Numbered from the stretch's first letter, positions 24,707 through 34,412 are shown. The stretch is DNA of 64,000 bases from an uncultured Nitrospira sp. (GCA_946479785.1 CAMLHQ010000001.1:1-64000), one strand, 5' to 3'. The notes: generated from the letters alone by a model not told the origin. Program-made: numbers and translations.

Positions 24707-27700
24707 ATGTGGCTGACCCTTCTCGCACTCCGCAATCGCATTGGCATTTTGATGCTGTCGCTCGCCATGGTTGTCCTGGGCGCGACCTCGCTCAACCGCT
24801 TGCCGGTTGACCTGTTCCCGAACATCCAAGTTCCCGTGGCGTTCGTCGGCGTCATCTATAAAGGCGCCCCGCCGCTCGATATCGAACAGAGCGTGGTCTA
24901 CCCGATCGAGAAGGCCGTCAGTTCTGCGTCAAATGTCGAGCACGTCGAATCCTTTGCCAAACAGGGCATCGGGGCCGTACAGATCTGGTTCAATTGGGGC
25001 GCCGACATCAATGTCGGCCAGATGGAAGTGATGCAACGCATCACGCAAATATTGAACAGCTTGCCGCCGGGAATTCTGCAGCCCTTTATCGTCAAATTCG
25101 ACGTCTCCAACATTCCGGTGTCCTTCGTCACGGTATCCAGCGATGCTCTCGACGAACGAGCCCTCTATGACCTGTCTTTCAATACGATCGCGCCCCAGAT
25201 CGAGCAAATTGCCAACGTTGCCGCCGCGACCGTCGAAGGTGGCAAGATCCGGCAGATCAACATCAATCTGGACCCGGCACTTCTCAACGCCCGCGGCCTG
25301 TCGATCTTAGATGTCGTGAAGTCGGTGAAGGCGGCCAACTTGATTCTGCCCTCAGGCGACATCAAGGCCGGTAATCTCGATTACAACGTCTTCACCAATA
25401 ACCAATTCCGCACCGTCGAACCCATCCAGGACGTGATCGTGAAGCTCAATCAGCAAGGCAACCCCGTGCGCGTGCGCGACCTGGGCACCGTGACCGATTC
25501 CTCGGACATTCAAACGAACGTCGTCCGAACGGATGGAAAGCGGGCGGTGTATCTCCGGGTCAACAAGCAACCCATCGCCAACACGGTCGAAGTGGTGGAC
25601 GCCTTGCGTGCGGCGCTGCCGAAGATGATCGGGATCCCGCCCAGCGTGAAACTCGGCATCTCGTTCGACCAATCGGTCTATATCCGGCAATCCATCAGCA
25701 ATCTCGTGGAGCAGGCCTTGCACGGGTCGCTGCTGGCTGCGGCCGTCATCTTGATCTTTCTGCGCAATTTGACGAGCACGCTGATTATTTCGGTGGCCAT
25801 TCCCCTGTCGATCATGGTGACCTTCATCGTGCTCTATTTCACGGGACAGACGCTGAATGTCTTCACCTTGGGGGGCCTGGCGCTGGGGATCGGCCGTCTG
25901 GTCGACGACTCGATCGTGGAACTGGAAAACATCCAGCGGCACCTCAATATGAACCAGAGGCGCTGGGAGGCGATTCTCGAAGCCGCCCGCGAAGTGGCCA
26001 TGCCGATCTTTGCATCGACGGTCACCACGGTGGTCGTGTTCCTGCCGATCTTTTTTGTCGTCGGCATCGCCAGGCTCTTGCTGATTCCGCTGACCCTCAC
26101 CATCGCCATCGCACTCTTTACCTCGTTCTTCGTCTCACGCACAGTCACCCCGGCCTTATGCTTTAAATTTCTCAAGCCGGAACAGGAATCCCACCGCTCG
26201 ATGCCGAACTGGTTCGCACGTCTCATGGAGTGGAGTCGTGTACGCTATGAATCGCTGGACCGCGGATTCGAAGGGTCTCTCCGCTGGGTTCTCGCCCATC
26301 GCAAACTGTTTATCATCGGCATCCTCCTCATCTTCGGAGCCTCGCTTGCGCTGATCCCGAAAATCGGTACAGAGTTCCTGCCGGTCTCTGACGAGAGCCA
26401 GTTCCGCATCTCCCTGCGCGCTCCGGTCGGGCAACGAGTCGAAAAGACCGAACAGCAGGTGGCCGAAGTGGAACGCGTGCTGCGTGCGAACATTCCTGAA
26501 GACGAGCTGGAGACGATCGTCTCCAGCACCGGCGTCCTGGCTCAGGGCCGCTCATCATTGTTCAATCCCAATACCGGTCCCCACACGTCGGTCATCTCCA
26601 TCTATCTAGTTTCGCCGGATAAGCGGACGCGCAATCAAGTGCAAATCATGAACGACGTGCGACCAAAGATCGTGAAGCTGTTCCCTGGTGTCGCCATGTT
26701 TTTTGATCCGGGGGGTTTGGTCAAGCGCGTGACCAGCTTCGGCTCGCAGAAAGCAGTCGACGTGGAAATTTACGGCTATGACTTCGAGAAAGCGCGGGAC
26801 GTCATTGGACAGGTGGAAGGCTTGATGCACAAGATCGACGGATTGGCCGATATCGAAGTCAGCCGTGAGGAGAACTACCCTGAAGTGAACGTCGTGGTGG
26901 ACCGAGAGAAAGCCGCGCTGCTCGGGATCAGCGAAACAGACATCGCCAATGCCGTGCTCTTTTCACTCAACGGCAATGGACAAACCGATCCGATCATCTA
27001 TACCGACCCGCAAAACGGAAACGAATACTACATCAGCGCTTGGCTCGCGGAAGAGCACCGGAAAGACCTGACCGACATTGAGAACATCATCCTGACGGCC
27101 AGAAACGGCGAGCCGGTCCTGCTCAAGAACGTGGCGTCGCTCAAATTGAACGCCGGCCCCGTCAAGATCGACCGCAAATATTTCCAGCGGGTCATTCACA
27201 TCACTGCTAATCCTGTGAACCGAGATCTCGGCGCGATTGCCGACGATCTCGAAGCTGGTTTTGCCCAGCTACAAATGCCGACCGGCTTCAGCATCCGGCT
27301 CGCCGGCCAGATCCAGCAGCAGCGAGAAACGTTTTCCGGCTTGCTGTTCGCCACCGTGCTTGCGTTGATCCTGGTGTACATGGTGATGGCCGCGCAGTTT
27401 AAGTCGTTGATCGATCCCTTTATCATCATGTTCTCCGTCCCCATGGGGTTTCCCGGTGTCATTCTGATCTTGTTCCTGACGAACACGACGTTGTCGACCA
27501 CCTCGATGATGGGCATCATCATGATGCTCGGGATCGTCGTCTCGAACGGCGTGTTGTTGGTCGACTACACCAACGTGCTGAGGCGAAAGGGACTGGCACT
27601 CCATGAGGCCGTGGTCAAGGCCGCAAGAACCAGGCTGCGCCCGATTCTCATGACCTCCCTCGCCACCGGGTTCGGACTGTTGCCGATGGCGATCGGGTGG

Positions 27701-27898
27701 GGTACGGGCGGAGAAACCAACGCCCCATTGGCACGCGCGGTCGTGGGGGGTCTCAGCGTTTCGACGCTGCTGACACTCTTTCTCGTCCCGACCATGTATA
27801 TGATTCTTGAAGAACGGTTCCCGCGGCGCGCGACCGAAGAGCCGACGGCGTTCCAGGGAATTCCCGTCGAAACACCACTCCTGCCGGCGAGTCGTTAA
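24707..27898 (+). CDS. RND family efflux transporter, inner-membrane pump
   Basis: Proton-driven RND pump of 1063 residues with the AcrB layout: TM1, a large periplasmic porter domain, TM2-6, a second porter domain, TM8-12. The proton-relay aspartates in TM4 are in GRLVDDSIVELEN. The TM4/TM10 region carries GGLALGIGR and MMGIIMMLGIVVSNGVLLVDY. It resembles hydrophobe/amphiphile exporters more than heavy-metal CzcA proteins. No outer-membrane TolC-type gene follows, so the channel must be supplied elsewhere. Confidence 0.94.
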   Translation: MWLTLLALRNRIGILMLSLAMVVLGATSLNRLPVDLFPNIQVPVAFVGVIYKGAPPLDIEQSVVYPIEKAVSSASNVEHVESFAKQGIGAVQIWFNWGADINVGQMEVMQRITQILNSLPPGILQPFIVKFDVSNIPVSFVTVSSDALDERALYDLSFNTIAPQIEQIANVAAATVEGGKIRQININLDPALLNARGLSILDVVKSVKAANLILPSGDIKAGNLDYNVFTNNQFRTVEPIQDVIVKLNQQGNPVRVRDLGTVTDSSDIQTNVVRTDGKRAVYLRVNKQPIANTVEVVDALRAALPKMIGIPPSVKLGISFDQSVYIRQSISNLVEQALHGSLLAAAVILIFLRNLTSTLIISVAIPLSIMVTFIVLYFTGQTLNVFTLGGLALGIGRLVDDSIVELENIQRHLNMNQRRWEAILEAAREVAMPIFASTVTTVVVFLPIFFVVGIARLLLIPLTLTIAIALFTSFFVSRTVTPALCFKFLKPEQESHRSMPNWFARLMEWSRVRYESLDRGFEGSLRWVLAHRKLFIIGILLIFGASLALIPKIGTEFLPVSDESQFRISLRAPVGQRVEKTEQQVAEVERVLRANIPEDELETIVSSTGVLAQGRSSLFNPNTGPHTSVISIYLVSPDKRTRNQVQIMNDVRPKIVKLFPGVAMFFDPGGLVKRVTSFGSQKAVDVEIYGYDFEKARDVIGQVEGLMHKIDGLADIEVSREENYPEVNVVVDREKAALLGISETDIANAVLFSLNGNGQTDPIIYTDPQNGNEYYISAWLAEEHRKDLTDIENIILTARNGEPVLLKNVASLKLNAGPVKIDRKYFQRVIHITANPVNRDLGAIADDLEAGFAQLQMPTGFSIRLAGQIQQQRETFSGLLFATVLALILVYMVMAAQFKSLIDPFIIMFSVPMGFPGVILILFLTNTTLSTTSMMGIIMMLGIVVSNGVLLVDYTNVLRRKGLALHEAVVKAARTRLRPILMTSLATGFGLLPMAIGWGTGGETNAPLARAVVGGLSVSTLLTLFLVPTMYMILEERFPRRATEEPTAFQGIPVETPLLPASR

Positions 27899-27920
27899 GC
27901 ATGCCGGACTATCCTACCGG

Positions 27921-28253
27921 CTAGCCGAGGGTGGGGAAGAGGGCCTTCAGCTGCATCGCTAATCCGATATCACCGCTGATCTTGATGCGCCCCGACATGG
28001 CGGCAGCCGGACCGCTGAGCTGGCCGTTCAACACTTTGACGCAATCCTCTTCGGCCATTGACAAGATCACGTGTGGATCGTCGTGCGTTCCTTCTTTCAC
28101 CTGACAGGTGCCCGCACGAATCGTGACGATATAGTGCCCCCCTCGAGCTCCGCTTAAGTCGAACTGATAGACCGCATCAACATCTTCAGCAGCTTCTGCA
28201 TCGAGCTTGGCGGGCAACTGCTTGAAGAATTCCTTGATGCTGGCGGCTTTCAT
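27921..28253 (-). CDS. SCP2 sterol-binding domain protein
   Basis: A 110-residue soluble protein consisting of one SCP2-like lipid-binding fold: basic/helical start (IKEFFKQLPAKLDAEAAEDV), central beta-strands, then DPHVILSMAEEDCVKVLNGQ and GRIKISGDIGLAMQLKALFP, both typical. ATG 28253 is chosen because the upstream in-frame extension is low in family features and reaches into a hairpin element. It is convergent with the RND pump gene. Confidence 0.88.
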   Translation of the reverse strand: MKAASIKEFFKQLPAKLDAEAAEDVDAVYQFDLSGARGGHYIVTIRAGTCQVKEGTHDDPHVILSMAEEDCVKVLNGQLSGPAAAMSGRIKISGDIGLAMQLKALFPTLG

Positions 28254-28334
28254 GTGTCGGGGAAACGGAGGACGGCCTCGGAAACGGGAGCGGCTTATTG
28301 GCCGCTCCCGGCGTGTAGTTAGCTCATGAACCCT

Positions 28335-28456
28335 GGGATGGTCAAAATGGTCTTGCAGCAAGGCCGCAGCAAGCGACACGCCGAGGCGTACTCTGTGCCG
28401 TACGTCGAGGCGCGGAGCGATGCGAGAACGAAGCTGAAAGCCATTTTCACCATCCC
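28335..28456 (-). repeat. Stop-anchored hairpin element, copy 3 (after speD-like gene)
   Basis: Element of 122 bp. Outer arms GGGATGGTCAAAATGG and CCATTTTCACCATCCC are complementary except for one central C-C mismatch. The core reads AAGGCCGCAGCAAGCG on the left and GCGATGCGAGAACGAAGCTG on the right. The inner stem is CGCC/GGCG around GCGTAC/GTACGT. The GAGAACG side abuts the TAA of the decarboxylase-like gene, one base away. Confidence 0.85.
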
Positions 28457-28457
28457 A

Positions 28458-28901
28458 TTAATAGCGGAGCGTGACGGTCGCTGTAGATCGCCGCGCGCCG
28501 AAGAACTTCTTCGAAAAATCTTCGACCACTGCCGGGTCATAGCCCTTGCAGCTGAAAATGTCGAGATAGGCGCCGTTGGTGTCGTTGGCAAAATGACCAC
28601 TGATCAGCGAGGTCGAGATCAGCTGCACCATTGAATAGCCTGCGACGCGCCCTGAGCCGAAATCGACGACCTGGCATTCGCCGAAACGCTTCATGTCGAT
28701 GAGTTCGCAGAGTTCCACGACATAGCGGCGAATATGGTCGGCATTGCGGATCAGGTCGGGGTGGCAATCTTGAAGGTCAACCGCGGTGCACAATCCCCAC
28801 GCCTTCCCCTCTCCCACCATCTCCTGAACCGGGACAGTGGAGGAAGCCGCTGGGGCACTCGATGGCAAAATCGTCTCTTCGGAACCAACCGGGACGCTCA
28901 T
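28458..28901 (-). CDS. S-adenosylmethionine decarboxylase-like proenzyme
   Basis: A 147-residue protein of the SpeD/SpeH fold. Active enzymes self-cleave at a serine to make a pyruvoyl group. Here STSLISGH aligns with the cleavage region: Ser98 is the candidate pyruvoyl serine, His103 lies at +5 and Cys118 at +20, the spacing I recall for bacterial class 1B enzymes (Ser63/His68/Cys83 in Thermotoga). The residue before Ser is Thr rather than Glu and the next is Leu rather than His, so substrate or processing may differ. The N-terminal 30 residues look unstructured; ATG 28901 or a later Met may be used. Confidence 0.75.
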   Translation of the reverse strand: MSVPVGSEETILPSSAPAASSTVPVQEMVGEGKAWGLCTAVDLQDCHPDLIRNADHIRRYVVELCELIDMKRFGECQVVDFGSGRVAGYSMVQLISTSLISGHFANDTNGAYLDIFSCKGYDPAVVEDFSKKFFGARRSTATVTLRY

Positions 28902-29066
28902 AGGGCAGTCCGCCTTTCTGTGTATGGGTGAACAACCAACGAAAGGAATTTTTTGCACTATACCACGATTTTTTTCAGATGCGATGGTGAAGCGAAAAAT
29001 ATTTTCGCGCCGGCGAGTTGACGCGCCGCTCCGGTCGGTTGACAAGCTTCTCGACCCTCGGGGAAA

Positions 29067-29264
29067 ATGCCGGCCATGACAGCCGGTCCATCAGCTCCCA
29101 CTTCAACCACCGATGACATTCCTGATCGCCTCTGCACCTGGTGCAAGGTGCCTATGAAAAAGCGACTGGTCGCCAGCGGACAATTTATCCATTACACCTG
29201 TCCCAAATGCATCTTTCAGCATACAACGAAACGCGGGCCCAAGCCCTCCTCCCCGACTCATTGA
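29067..29264 (+). CDS. Small zinc-ribbon-like protein
   Basis: A 65-residue protein with two CxxC knuckles, CTWC and CPKC, 19 residues apart, and a basic C-terminus. This is a compact zinc-ribbon pattern. ATG 29067 or 29076 may be the start. It ends five bases before the patatin-like gene and probably shares its transcript. Function unknown. Confidence 0.65.
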   Translation: MPAMTAGPSAPTSTTDDIPDRLCTWCKVPMKKRLVASGQFIHYTCPKCIFQHTTKRGPKPSSPTH

Positions 29265-29269
29265 CCTCC

Positions 29270-31225
29270 ATGCCACGTCCCGTCGCCATCTGGCCCATCG
29301 GCTGTTTGGGCATCTGTCTCCTCTTCTCCGCTTGTGAAGCTGCCGCTACGAAGACCTATCAAGTCCGCCAGCGAGCCTTTACCTATACACCGGCGGTCCT
29401 GGTTCAGGACTATCAGGAGGAGTACGCCTATATCGAGCAACGACGGTTGTCCGCCATCAACGGGGACGGCACGGAGCCACCCGATTTCTTTCCCCTGGCC
29501 GCCAAGATTCCTTCCCATTTGACGGGGCTCGCCTTCTCCGGCGGAGGCATCCGCTCCGCGACGTTTCATTTGGGAATCCTGCAGGCGCTCCAAGAAATGG
29601 GGACCCTGCCGAAAATCGATTACCTGAGCACAGTGTCAGGCGGATCCTACATCGCCGGTTGGATGCTCGCCCACCTGGGCAAAGAGCTCGACGACACCTA
29701 CGGCAATCTCGTCCAGACGCCGGAACCGGGCAAGCTGCTTGATCCGCACGAAGATTTCGTGACTCACCTGCGGCACCATGCAGGGTTCATCAAGGAAGAC
29801 GGATTCTGGGAAGGACCAAGTCTAATTTGGAATTATGTGTGGCGGCTCATTCCCTACTACATCTGGGATCTCGCCTTGCATATCAAGACGCCGCCGGACA
29901 TCGGCAATGAACTGCACCTCTTTACGCCCTATCAACACCGGATTGAAATGACCTACCTGCGGGGCAAGCACGAAACGCCTCTCGTCCGGCTCAATCGTAA
30001 GGACGTCAATGCACCGTACCTCATCATCAACGGGAATTTGGTGAATCGTGGCAGGCCGAGAGCGTATCCCAATGAGGTCGACCGACCCTATCGCGACAAT
30101 TACAATTTCGAGTTCACACGTGACTACACGGGATCCGATGGACTGGGGTACATTCAGAGTGCCGGGTTTGGCCTCCCCGTCGTCGAGGCCCAGACGGAGG
30201 ATGGCAAGCCGGCCTGGTTCAACCCCCGCAAGGTCGTCGTGGAAGACCTCACGGAAGGGACCTGCCATAAGGCGAGGGCCGAGCGGGTGAGGCCGGACGC
30301 CTGCGTGCGCCTGTCCCAAGCCATGACCGCCTCCGGTGCAGGACTCGACCTCGACAGTCTGGTCCAAGAATGGTACCACGACGATATCGCCCGGCTCCTC
30401 ATGAGCTTCGTGACCGCCCCCTTCAACGTCAACAACGAGTACCAGACATGGAACTACGCCCGCCGCTATAACACCACTCTTGGAACCATGTGGGATTATT
30501 TCCTGATGATGACCGTTCAGCGGATCTGGCCGGACACGAAGAGCCGATGGATCGAGATCACCGACGGGTCGTTCTACGACAACCTCGGCGCTCAGACGTT
30601 GCTACGCCGTCAGGTCGCGCATCTCGTTGTCGGCGACGCCACATTGGACACGACCTGGCAATACGACTACCTCTATAACTTGCAGCAGCGGATCAAAGGC
30701 TACTTTGGCCCTGGTGTCGCGTGGTGTGGCGAAATCCCTCCGAAGAATGAAATAGTGTGGTACCGCCGCTTTTGGGTGAACAGGCCGGACGGCACACCGA
30801 CCGTGATTCATTACCTCAAGCCCTACGCCTACAACCGGAATCTATTCAAAAAGAATCCGTCCTTGGCAGCGCCGGGAAAGATTTATGTGAGCGCGGATCC
30901 GGAGAACGGCCGTTCATTGGCAGCTCAGCCTCTGATGAGCCCGCCGGTCAATCCCACACACCTCGATGCCAACTGGCTGATGCCGCTCATCACCGACGAG
31001 AAGTCCCGGGCACGCGTTCATCTCGCGCTCAAGAAAGTGACGCGGTTTGTCGACTCCGCCAAAGGAGAAGAATTTCCCCAAACCAGCACGATGTTTCAGT
31101 GGTATGAATTGGAGGAATTTGAAGCCTACCGCCAGCTCGGCTACCTGATGGGCTGGGCCTATCTCTCGACCGTCAAGTTTTCACCGGAGGAACTCACGCC
31201 TACCGCCACCTGCAAGGCGCTATAG
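29270..31225 (+). CDS. Patatin-like phospholipase, probable lipoprotein
   Basis: A large (651-residue) patatin-domain protein predicted to hydrolyse acyl esters of lipids. The N-terminus is a signal peptide ending LLFSAC, a plausible lipobox. The oxyanion loop is GLAFSGGGIRSATFHLG, the nucleophile serine lies in STVSGGSYIAGW, and the catalytic aspartate is in ITDGSFYDNLG. The long insert between Ser and Asp (about 300 residues) is bigger than in small patatins. The frame is open upstream, but ATG 29270 just after the zinc-ribbon gene gives the signal peptide. Confidence 0.88.
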   Translation: MPRPVAIWPIGCLGICLLFSACEAAATKTYQVRQRAFTYTPAVLVQDYQEEYAYIEQRRLSAINGDGTEPPDFFPLAAKIPSHLTGLAFSGGGIRSATFHLGILQALQEMGTLPKIDYLSTVSGGSYIAGWMLAHLGKELDDTYGNLVQTPEPGKLLDPHEDFVTHLRHHAGFIKEDGFWEGPSLIWNYVWRLIPYYIWDLALHIKTPPDIGNELHLFTPYQHRIEMTYLRGKHETPLVRLNRKDVNAPYLIINGNLVNRGRPRAYPNEVDRPYRDNYNFEFTRDYTGSDGLGYIQSAGFGLPVVEAQTEDGKPAWFNPRKVVVEDLTEGTCHKARAERVRPDACVRLSQAMTASGAGLDLDSLVQEWYHDDIARLLMSFVTAPFNVNNEYQTWNYARRYNTTLGTMWDYFLMMTVQRIWPDTKSRWIEITDGSFYDNLGAQTLLRRQVAHLVVGDATLDTTWQYDYLYNLQQRIKGYFGPGVAWCGEIPPKNEIVWYRRFWVNRPDGTPTVIHYLKPYAYNRNLFKKNPSLAAPGKIYVSADPENGRSLAAQPLMSPPVNPTHLDANWLMPLITDEKSRARVHLALKKVTRFVDSAKGEEFPQTSTMFQWYELEEFEAYRQLGYLMGWAYLSTVKFSPEELTPTATCKAL

Positions 31226-31242
31226 GAAGCAGGACAGCGCAA

Positions 31243-31611
31243 CTACATCTTCGTCTCACAGAGTACGCGAATGTGTTCCATCCTGTCCCGGTTCACACCA
31301 TAGTCTCCGTAGCCGATACGGGAGGCCGAGCGGAAGTGAATGGTCTTCGCTTCGTCATCGAAGACAAACTCTACATCGTCGATGAATCGGAGCAGCCGAG
31401 AGGTGAACTCGTAATGGAGGTATGCCTCCTCTTCCTCAACGAGTTTGGTGCGAGGCAGGGTCGCAATCGCCGCCTTCAAGGCTTCCTTTGCTTCGACGCG
31501 GGATTTACGATACCTATAGGGGGCAATGGCATGCCGGGAATCTTCCGCCGGAGCCAGTGTCGACACACAGTTGGGACTGGAGGGACAGGGAGAAAGCGTT
31601 CGTCGAGTCAT
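31243..31611 (-). CDS. DUF1499 family protein
   Basis: A 122-residue protein matching DUF1499: SPNCVST near the N-terminus, YLHYEFTSRLLRFIDDVEF in the middle and FRSASRIGYGDYGVNRDR near the end. The family has no settled function. There is no signal peptide. It starts directly after the FKBP stop and is probably co-transcribed with it and the DUF2914 gene. Confidence 0.86.
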   Translation of the reverse strand: MTRRTLSPCPSSPNCVSTLAPAEDSRHAIAPYRYRKSRVEAKEALKAAIATLPRTKLVEEEEAYLHYEFTSRLLRFIDDVEFVFDDEAKTIHFRSASRIGYGDYGVNRDRMEHIRVLCETKM

Positions 31612-32016
31612 TTAGGCGCGCACCTTACGCTCTTGAATGATCTCGCGCAACCAGACTTCCACGGTCAGGACCGCGTTTGGCGGAATGAGATCCGCAAGGC
31701 CCTTCTCGCGATAGGCGAGATGCGGGCTGATGCGGACCTTTCGATAGCCGCCGGCTTTCATGCCCATCAAGGCATGTTCGATTCCGGCCATTGTCTGACG
31801 GCTCCCGAGCACGGTCTGGTGATCTACGAACGTGGCGGTTCCCTTGATGCGGAGCATTTCTTTCGGTAAATGCTCAGCCTGCCTTGCATTGAGCGGGACC
31901 TCTTCACCTTTGTTCAGGAAAAGCCGCGCGTTATAGATGACACGGTCGCCTTTCATTGCTGGTTGTCCATCCCCTTCCCGGTCGTCGAGCACTTTCAAGC
32001 CACCGAGTCGTTTCAT
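31612..32016 (-). CDS. FKBP-type peptidyl-prolyl isomerase-like protein
   Basis: A 134-residue single-domain protein with FKBP features: DRVIYNARLFLNKGEEV, GIEHALMGMKAGGYRKVRI, PHLAYREKGLADLIPPNAVL and LTVEVWL. In the active fold these correspond to the core strands and the YG/IPP loop. No signal peptide, so it is cytoplasmic. It lies nine bases after the DUF2914 gene. Confidence 0.86.
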   Translation of the reverse strand: MKRLGGLKVLDDREGDGQPAMKGDRVIYNARLFLNKGEEVPLNARQAEHLPKEMLRIKGTATFVDHQTVLGSRQTMAGIEHALMGMKAGGYRKVRISPHLAYREKGLADLIPPNAVLTVEVWLREIIQERKVRA

Positions 32017-32025
32017 GGCTCGTGC

Positions 32026-33135
32026 CTAATAGAACAATGTCGTGAGCGCCGGCTGTACTTCGCCGCGCTCCTCGACCTTAACCGAGACGCGTCCGATGAT
32101 GCGGCCGTCTTCGGCTTCGACGTCCACACGCCAGTCCCCGGGATCAAGGCGTTGCTTGAAGGTATAGGCCCGATAGCCGCCTTCACGTCCACCTGAAATT
32201 TTGAGAGGAATTTTGTCGGCGTGCGTGAAGGGCTTGTCGGCGTGTAGACGAAAATACCAATGGTGATAGACGGTGGTATTTAACGCGACCGGTGCAAACA
32301 CGGCCGTAAAGCAGTAAATCGGTTCGTTGGCTGGAAACGTGGTATCCGACCGCTTCCACACCTGATACCACTTCCGTTCGAAGGACAGTTCAAACCGATC
32401 GTCCGACTTTCTAACCTCATGGTAGATCCCTCCGAATTTCATCGACAGCGGAACGGGAGGAATCCAGTTCAAAAAATAAAAGCCCACCAAGAGACCGATC
32501 AGGGCAACGGCAGGGGTCGTAATGCCGACCGCTTCACGCTTGGACCGGTCCGGATTGTCGCGATAGATGAGGTGCACCACACGAAACGTCACCGCTGTAC
32601 TCAGCAGGGCTCCAGCCAGAAATACCACGACGTTCATGTAGCCGGTCATCACCGGGAGAAAGAACGTAAAAAAACCAAAACACACCAGCGCGTACAGGCT
32701 GACCAGCAGGCGAAGGTTCGAGAGACGGTCGCGGAGGAACTCGTTGGAGACGAGCAAGAGCACCAGCACCCCGAAAAACACAGCCGTGCTGGTCAGCGTG
32801 GCGCTACGGGAATAAAAAATGGCGTAGGCGCTGAACAGGCCACCCAGCAGGAACTGGCTGGCCATCGGATAGTACGGCCGACTGCGCAGCACCCAGCGGA
32901 TGACGGGCGACAGCGCCGCTAACTGTTCACGATCCGGCGCAGGCTCGATGCCAAGTCTGCCGGTCAGCACGATCAGCACGCCGAGAAGCAGGAGATAGAT
33001 CAGCAACAACAAATTGTCTTGGAGGCGATCGATCCGCGTCAGCGTCAACGAGTCATAGGTCACCCCTGAAAAGAAAAACACGGCCGGCATGAACGGTTTG
33101 GCGAGAATCGATTGAACTTTGGCGAGTGGGCTCAT
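32026..33135 (-). CDS. DUF2914 domain membrane protein
   Basis: A 369-residue protein with about eight to nine predicted helices in the N-terminal two-thirds and a soluble C-terminal DUF2914 domain (about residues 255-369; FTAVFAPVALNTTVYHHWYF, GGREGGYRAYTFKQRL, GDWRVDVEAEDGRIIGRVSV). ATG 33135 is preferred; an upstream in-frame ATG would extend into a hairpin element. Function unknown; the C-terminal domain is likely exported to the periplasm. Confidence 0.83.
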   Translation of the reverse strand: MSPLAKVQSILAKPFMPAVFFFSGVTYDSLTLTRIDRLQDNLLLLIYLLLLGVLIVLTGRLGIEPAPDREQLAALSPVIRWVLRSRPYYPMASQFLLGGLFSAYAIFYSRSATLTSTAVFFGVLVLLLVSNEFLRDRLSNLRLLVSLYALVCFGFFTFFLPVMTGYMNVVVFLAGALLSTAVTFRVVHLIYRDNPDRSKREAVGITTPAVALIGLLVGFYFLNWIPPVPLSMKFGGIYHEVRKSDDRFELSFERKWYQVWKRSDTTFPANEPIYCFTAVFAPVALNTTVYHHWYFRLHADKPFTHADKIPLKISGGREGGYRAYTFKQRLDPGDWRVDVEAEDGRIIGRVSVKVEERGEVQPALTTLFY

Positions 33136-33201
33136 GCCCTCACTCTGCGGAATCAGGAGGGTTTGTTCAACGAAAATTTGAATTGGGAGAGAGGACCTTC
33201 G

Positions 33202-33327
33202 CAGACTGCTCAAACAAGTTGCTCAGCAAGGCCGCAAGAAGCGAAGCCCCGAGACGTACTCTCTGCACGTACGTCGCAGGGGAGAAGCGACTGAGAACGA
33301 AGCTGACGGCTTGTTTCAGCAGTCTGC
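33202..33327 (-). repeat. Stop-anchored hairpin element, copy 4
   Basis: Element of 126 bp. Outer arms CAGACTGCTCAAACAAG and CTTGTTTCAGCAGTCTG pair except for the conserved C-C mismatch. The core reads AAGGCCGCAAGAAGCG and GCGACTGAGAACGAAGCTG. The inner stem is CCCC/GGGG around ACGTAC/GTACGT. Its end provides the first base of the TAG stop of the gene at 33327-34388. Confidence 0.85.
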
Positions 33328-34388
33328 TAGATGAAGGCGGGCAGCGGGGCATAGACCACAGGATGACCAATGAGTCGCTCCAACCATCCGGCCATCAGCT
33401 CTTCCTTCAACGGAGCTTTGTTCAAACGGGCCTCAATCGCAAAACCTCCACGTGAACCGACGACTCCAATGATCGCCGAGGCATCGTCCCCTTCGGGAAT
33501 CAACTCCTGGGTCTGGAATTCGCACAGCGTGGCGTAGAGACGCCCCTCCGGTTCGATGGCCGATCGGATTTCCGGCAAATCATCGAGCGGACAATGGACG
33601 GAGCAGCGATACGCGAACCGCGCAGCCGGTTGGATCGCAGCAAACTCATCGAGGGCCTTTTCAGAGAAACCGGTCAAATAGGCTCGTACACTAGCCGGCT
33701 CCGGTGCATAGGTTGCGGCGAGCTGGCTGGCTGGTACGAGAAACTCATAGGCGTCCGACGTATTGTATTCGAACTGGCAAGGGCCGAACGCATCGGGCCA
33801 GGAGCAAAAGAACGGGACGGATGGATCTGTCGGGCGAAGCACCAGTTGCTGTTTCTCGACGGCGGTCTCGATCGGGAGACCCACGGCCGTGATGGCTTCA
33901 AGAAAGGCCGTACGGCGCTCGTCCAGCCACTCCTCACGCTGTGCATCGCCCCGCGTCTCACCAGGCGTCACAACCTCTCGTGTTTGGAGACGAACGCGGA
34001 GAAACGAATGGGCGTGGCGGAATCCAAGCCAGAGCATGCTCCGGTTCTCGTGCAGGGTCATGCGTTCGCGGATGCGCCAGGGATGGCTGATCGAGCAGTA
34101 GGTGCCGACATCCTGATGGCGCTGGTAGGTCGTATGGTAGTTTCCGCCAAGGAGGAAAAAATCCCCCCGCCATCCTTCGCGCACATGCACCAGCGTCACG
34201 TCCTCCGTTGCCCAGGCATCCAACCCATCGAAATCTTCCGGTGACTCGACGGTCCATTCTTCGACGTAGCAGATGACATCTTTGGCAGGAACGGCGGGTT
34301 TCAATCCAAGCGCAGCCAGCCGCTCGCCGACTGTGAGCACGTGGGCAAACGTCATGGAGGCAGGTGTTTCCCAGCGGCGTTCACGCAT
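33327..34388 (-). CDS. Conserved-looking soluble protein of unknown function
   Basis: A 353-residue protein I do not recognise. No signal peptide or membrane segment. Aromatic- and charge-rich segments such as LLGGNYHTTYQRHQDVGTYC, ENRSMLWLGFRHAHSFLRVR and FAYRCSVHCPLDDLPEIRSA suggest a folded globular enzyme or binding protein. Cysteines and histidines are scattered without a metal motif. The stop codon is contributed by a hairpin element. Its upstream neighbour, 24 bases away, is a lipoprotein gene on the same strand. Confidence 0.8.
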   Translation of the reverse strand: MRERRWETPASMTFAHVLTVGERLAALGLKPAVPAKDVICYVEEWTVESPEDFDGLDAWATEDVTLVHVREGWRGDFFLLGGNYHTTYQRHQDVGTYCSISHPWRIRERMTLHENRSMLWLGFRHAHSFLRVRLQTREVVTPGETRGDAQREEWLDERRTAFLEAITAVGLPIETAVEKQQLVLRPTDPSVPFFCSWPDAFGPCQFEYNTSDAYEFLVPASQLAATYAPEPASVRAYLTGFSEKALDEFAAIQPAARFAYRCSVHCPLDDLPEIRSAIEPEGRLYATLCEFQTQELIPEGDDASAIIGVVGSRGGFAIEARLNKAPLKEELMAGWLERLIGHPVVYAPLPAFI

Positions 34389-34412
34389 TAGCTTTCTCTC
34401 TCTATCCGGCCA

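Noticed and set aside
34345..34388. Similarity of the gene start at 34388 (ATGCGTGAACGCCGCTGG) to the hairpin core
   Set aside because: Only about 15 bases match and no arms or inner stem are present; probably chance.
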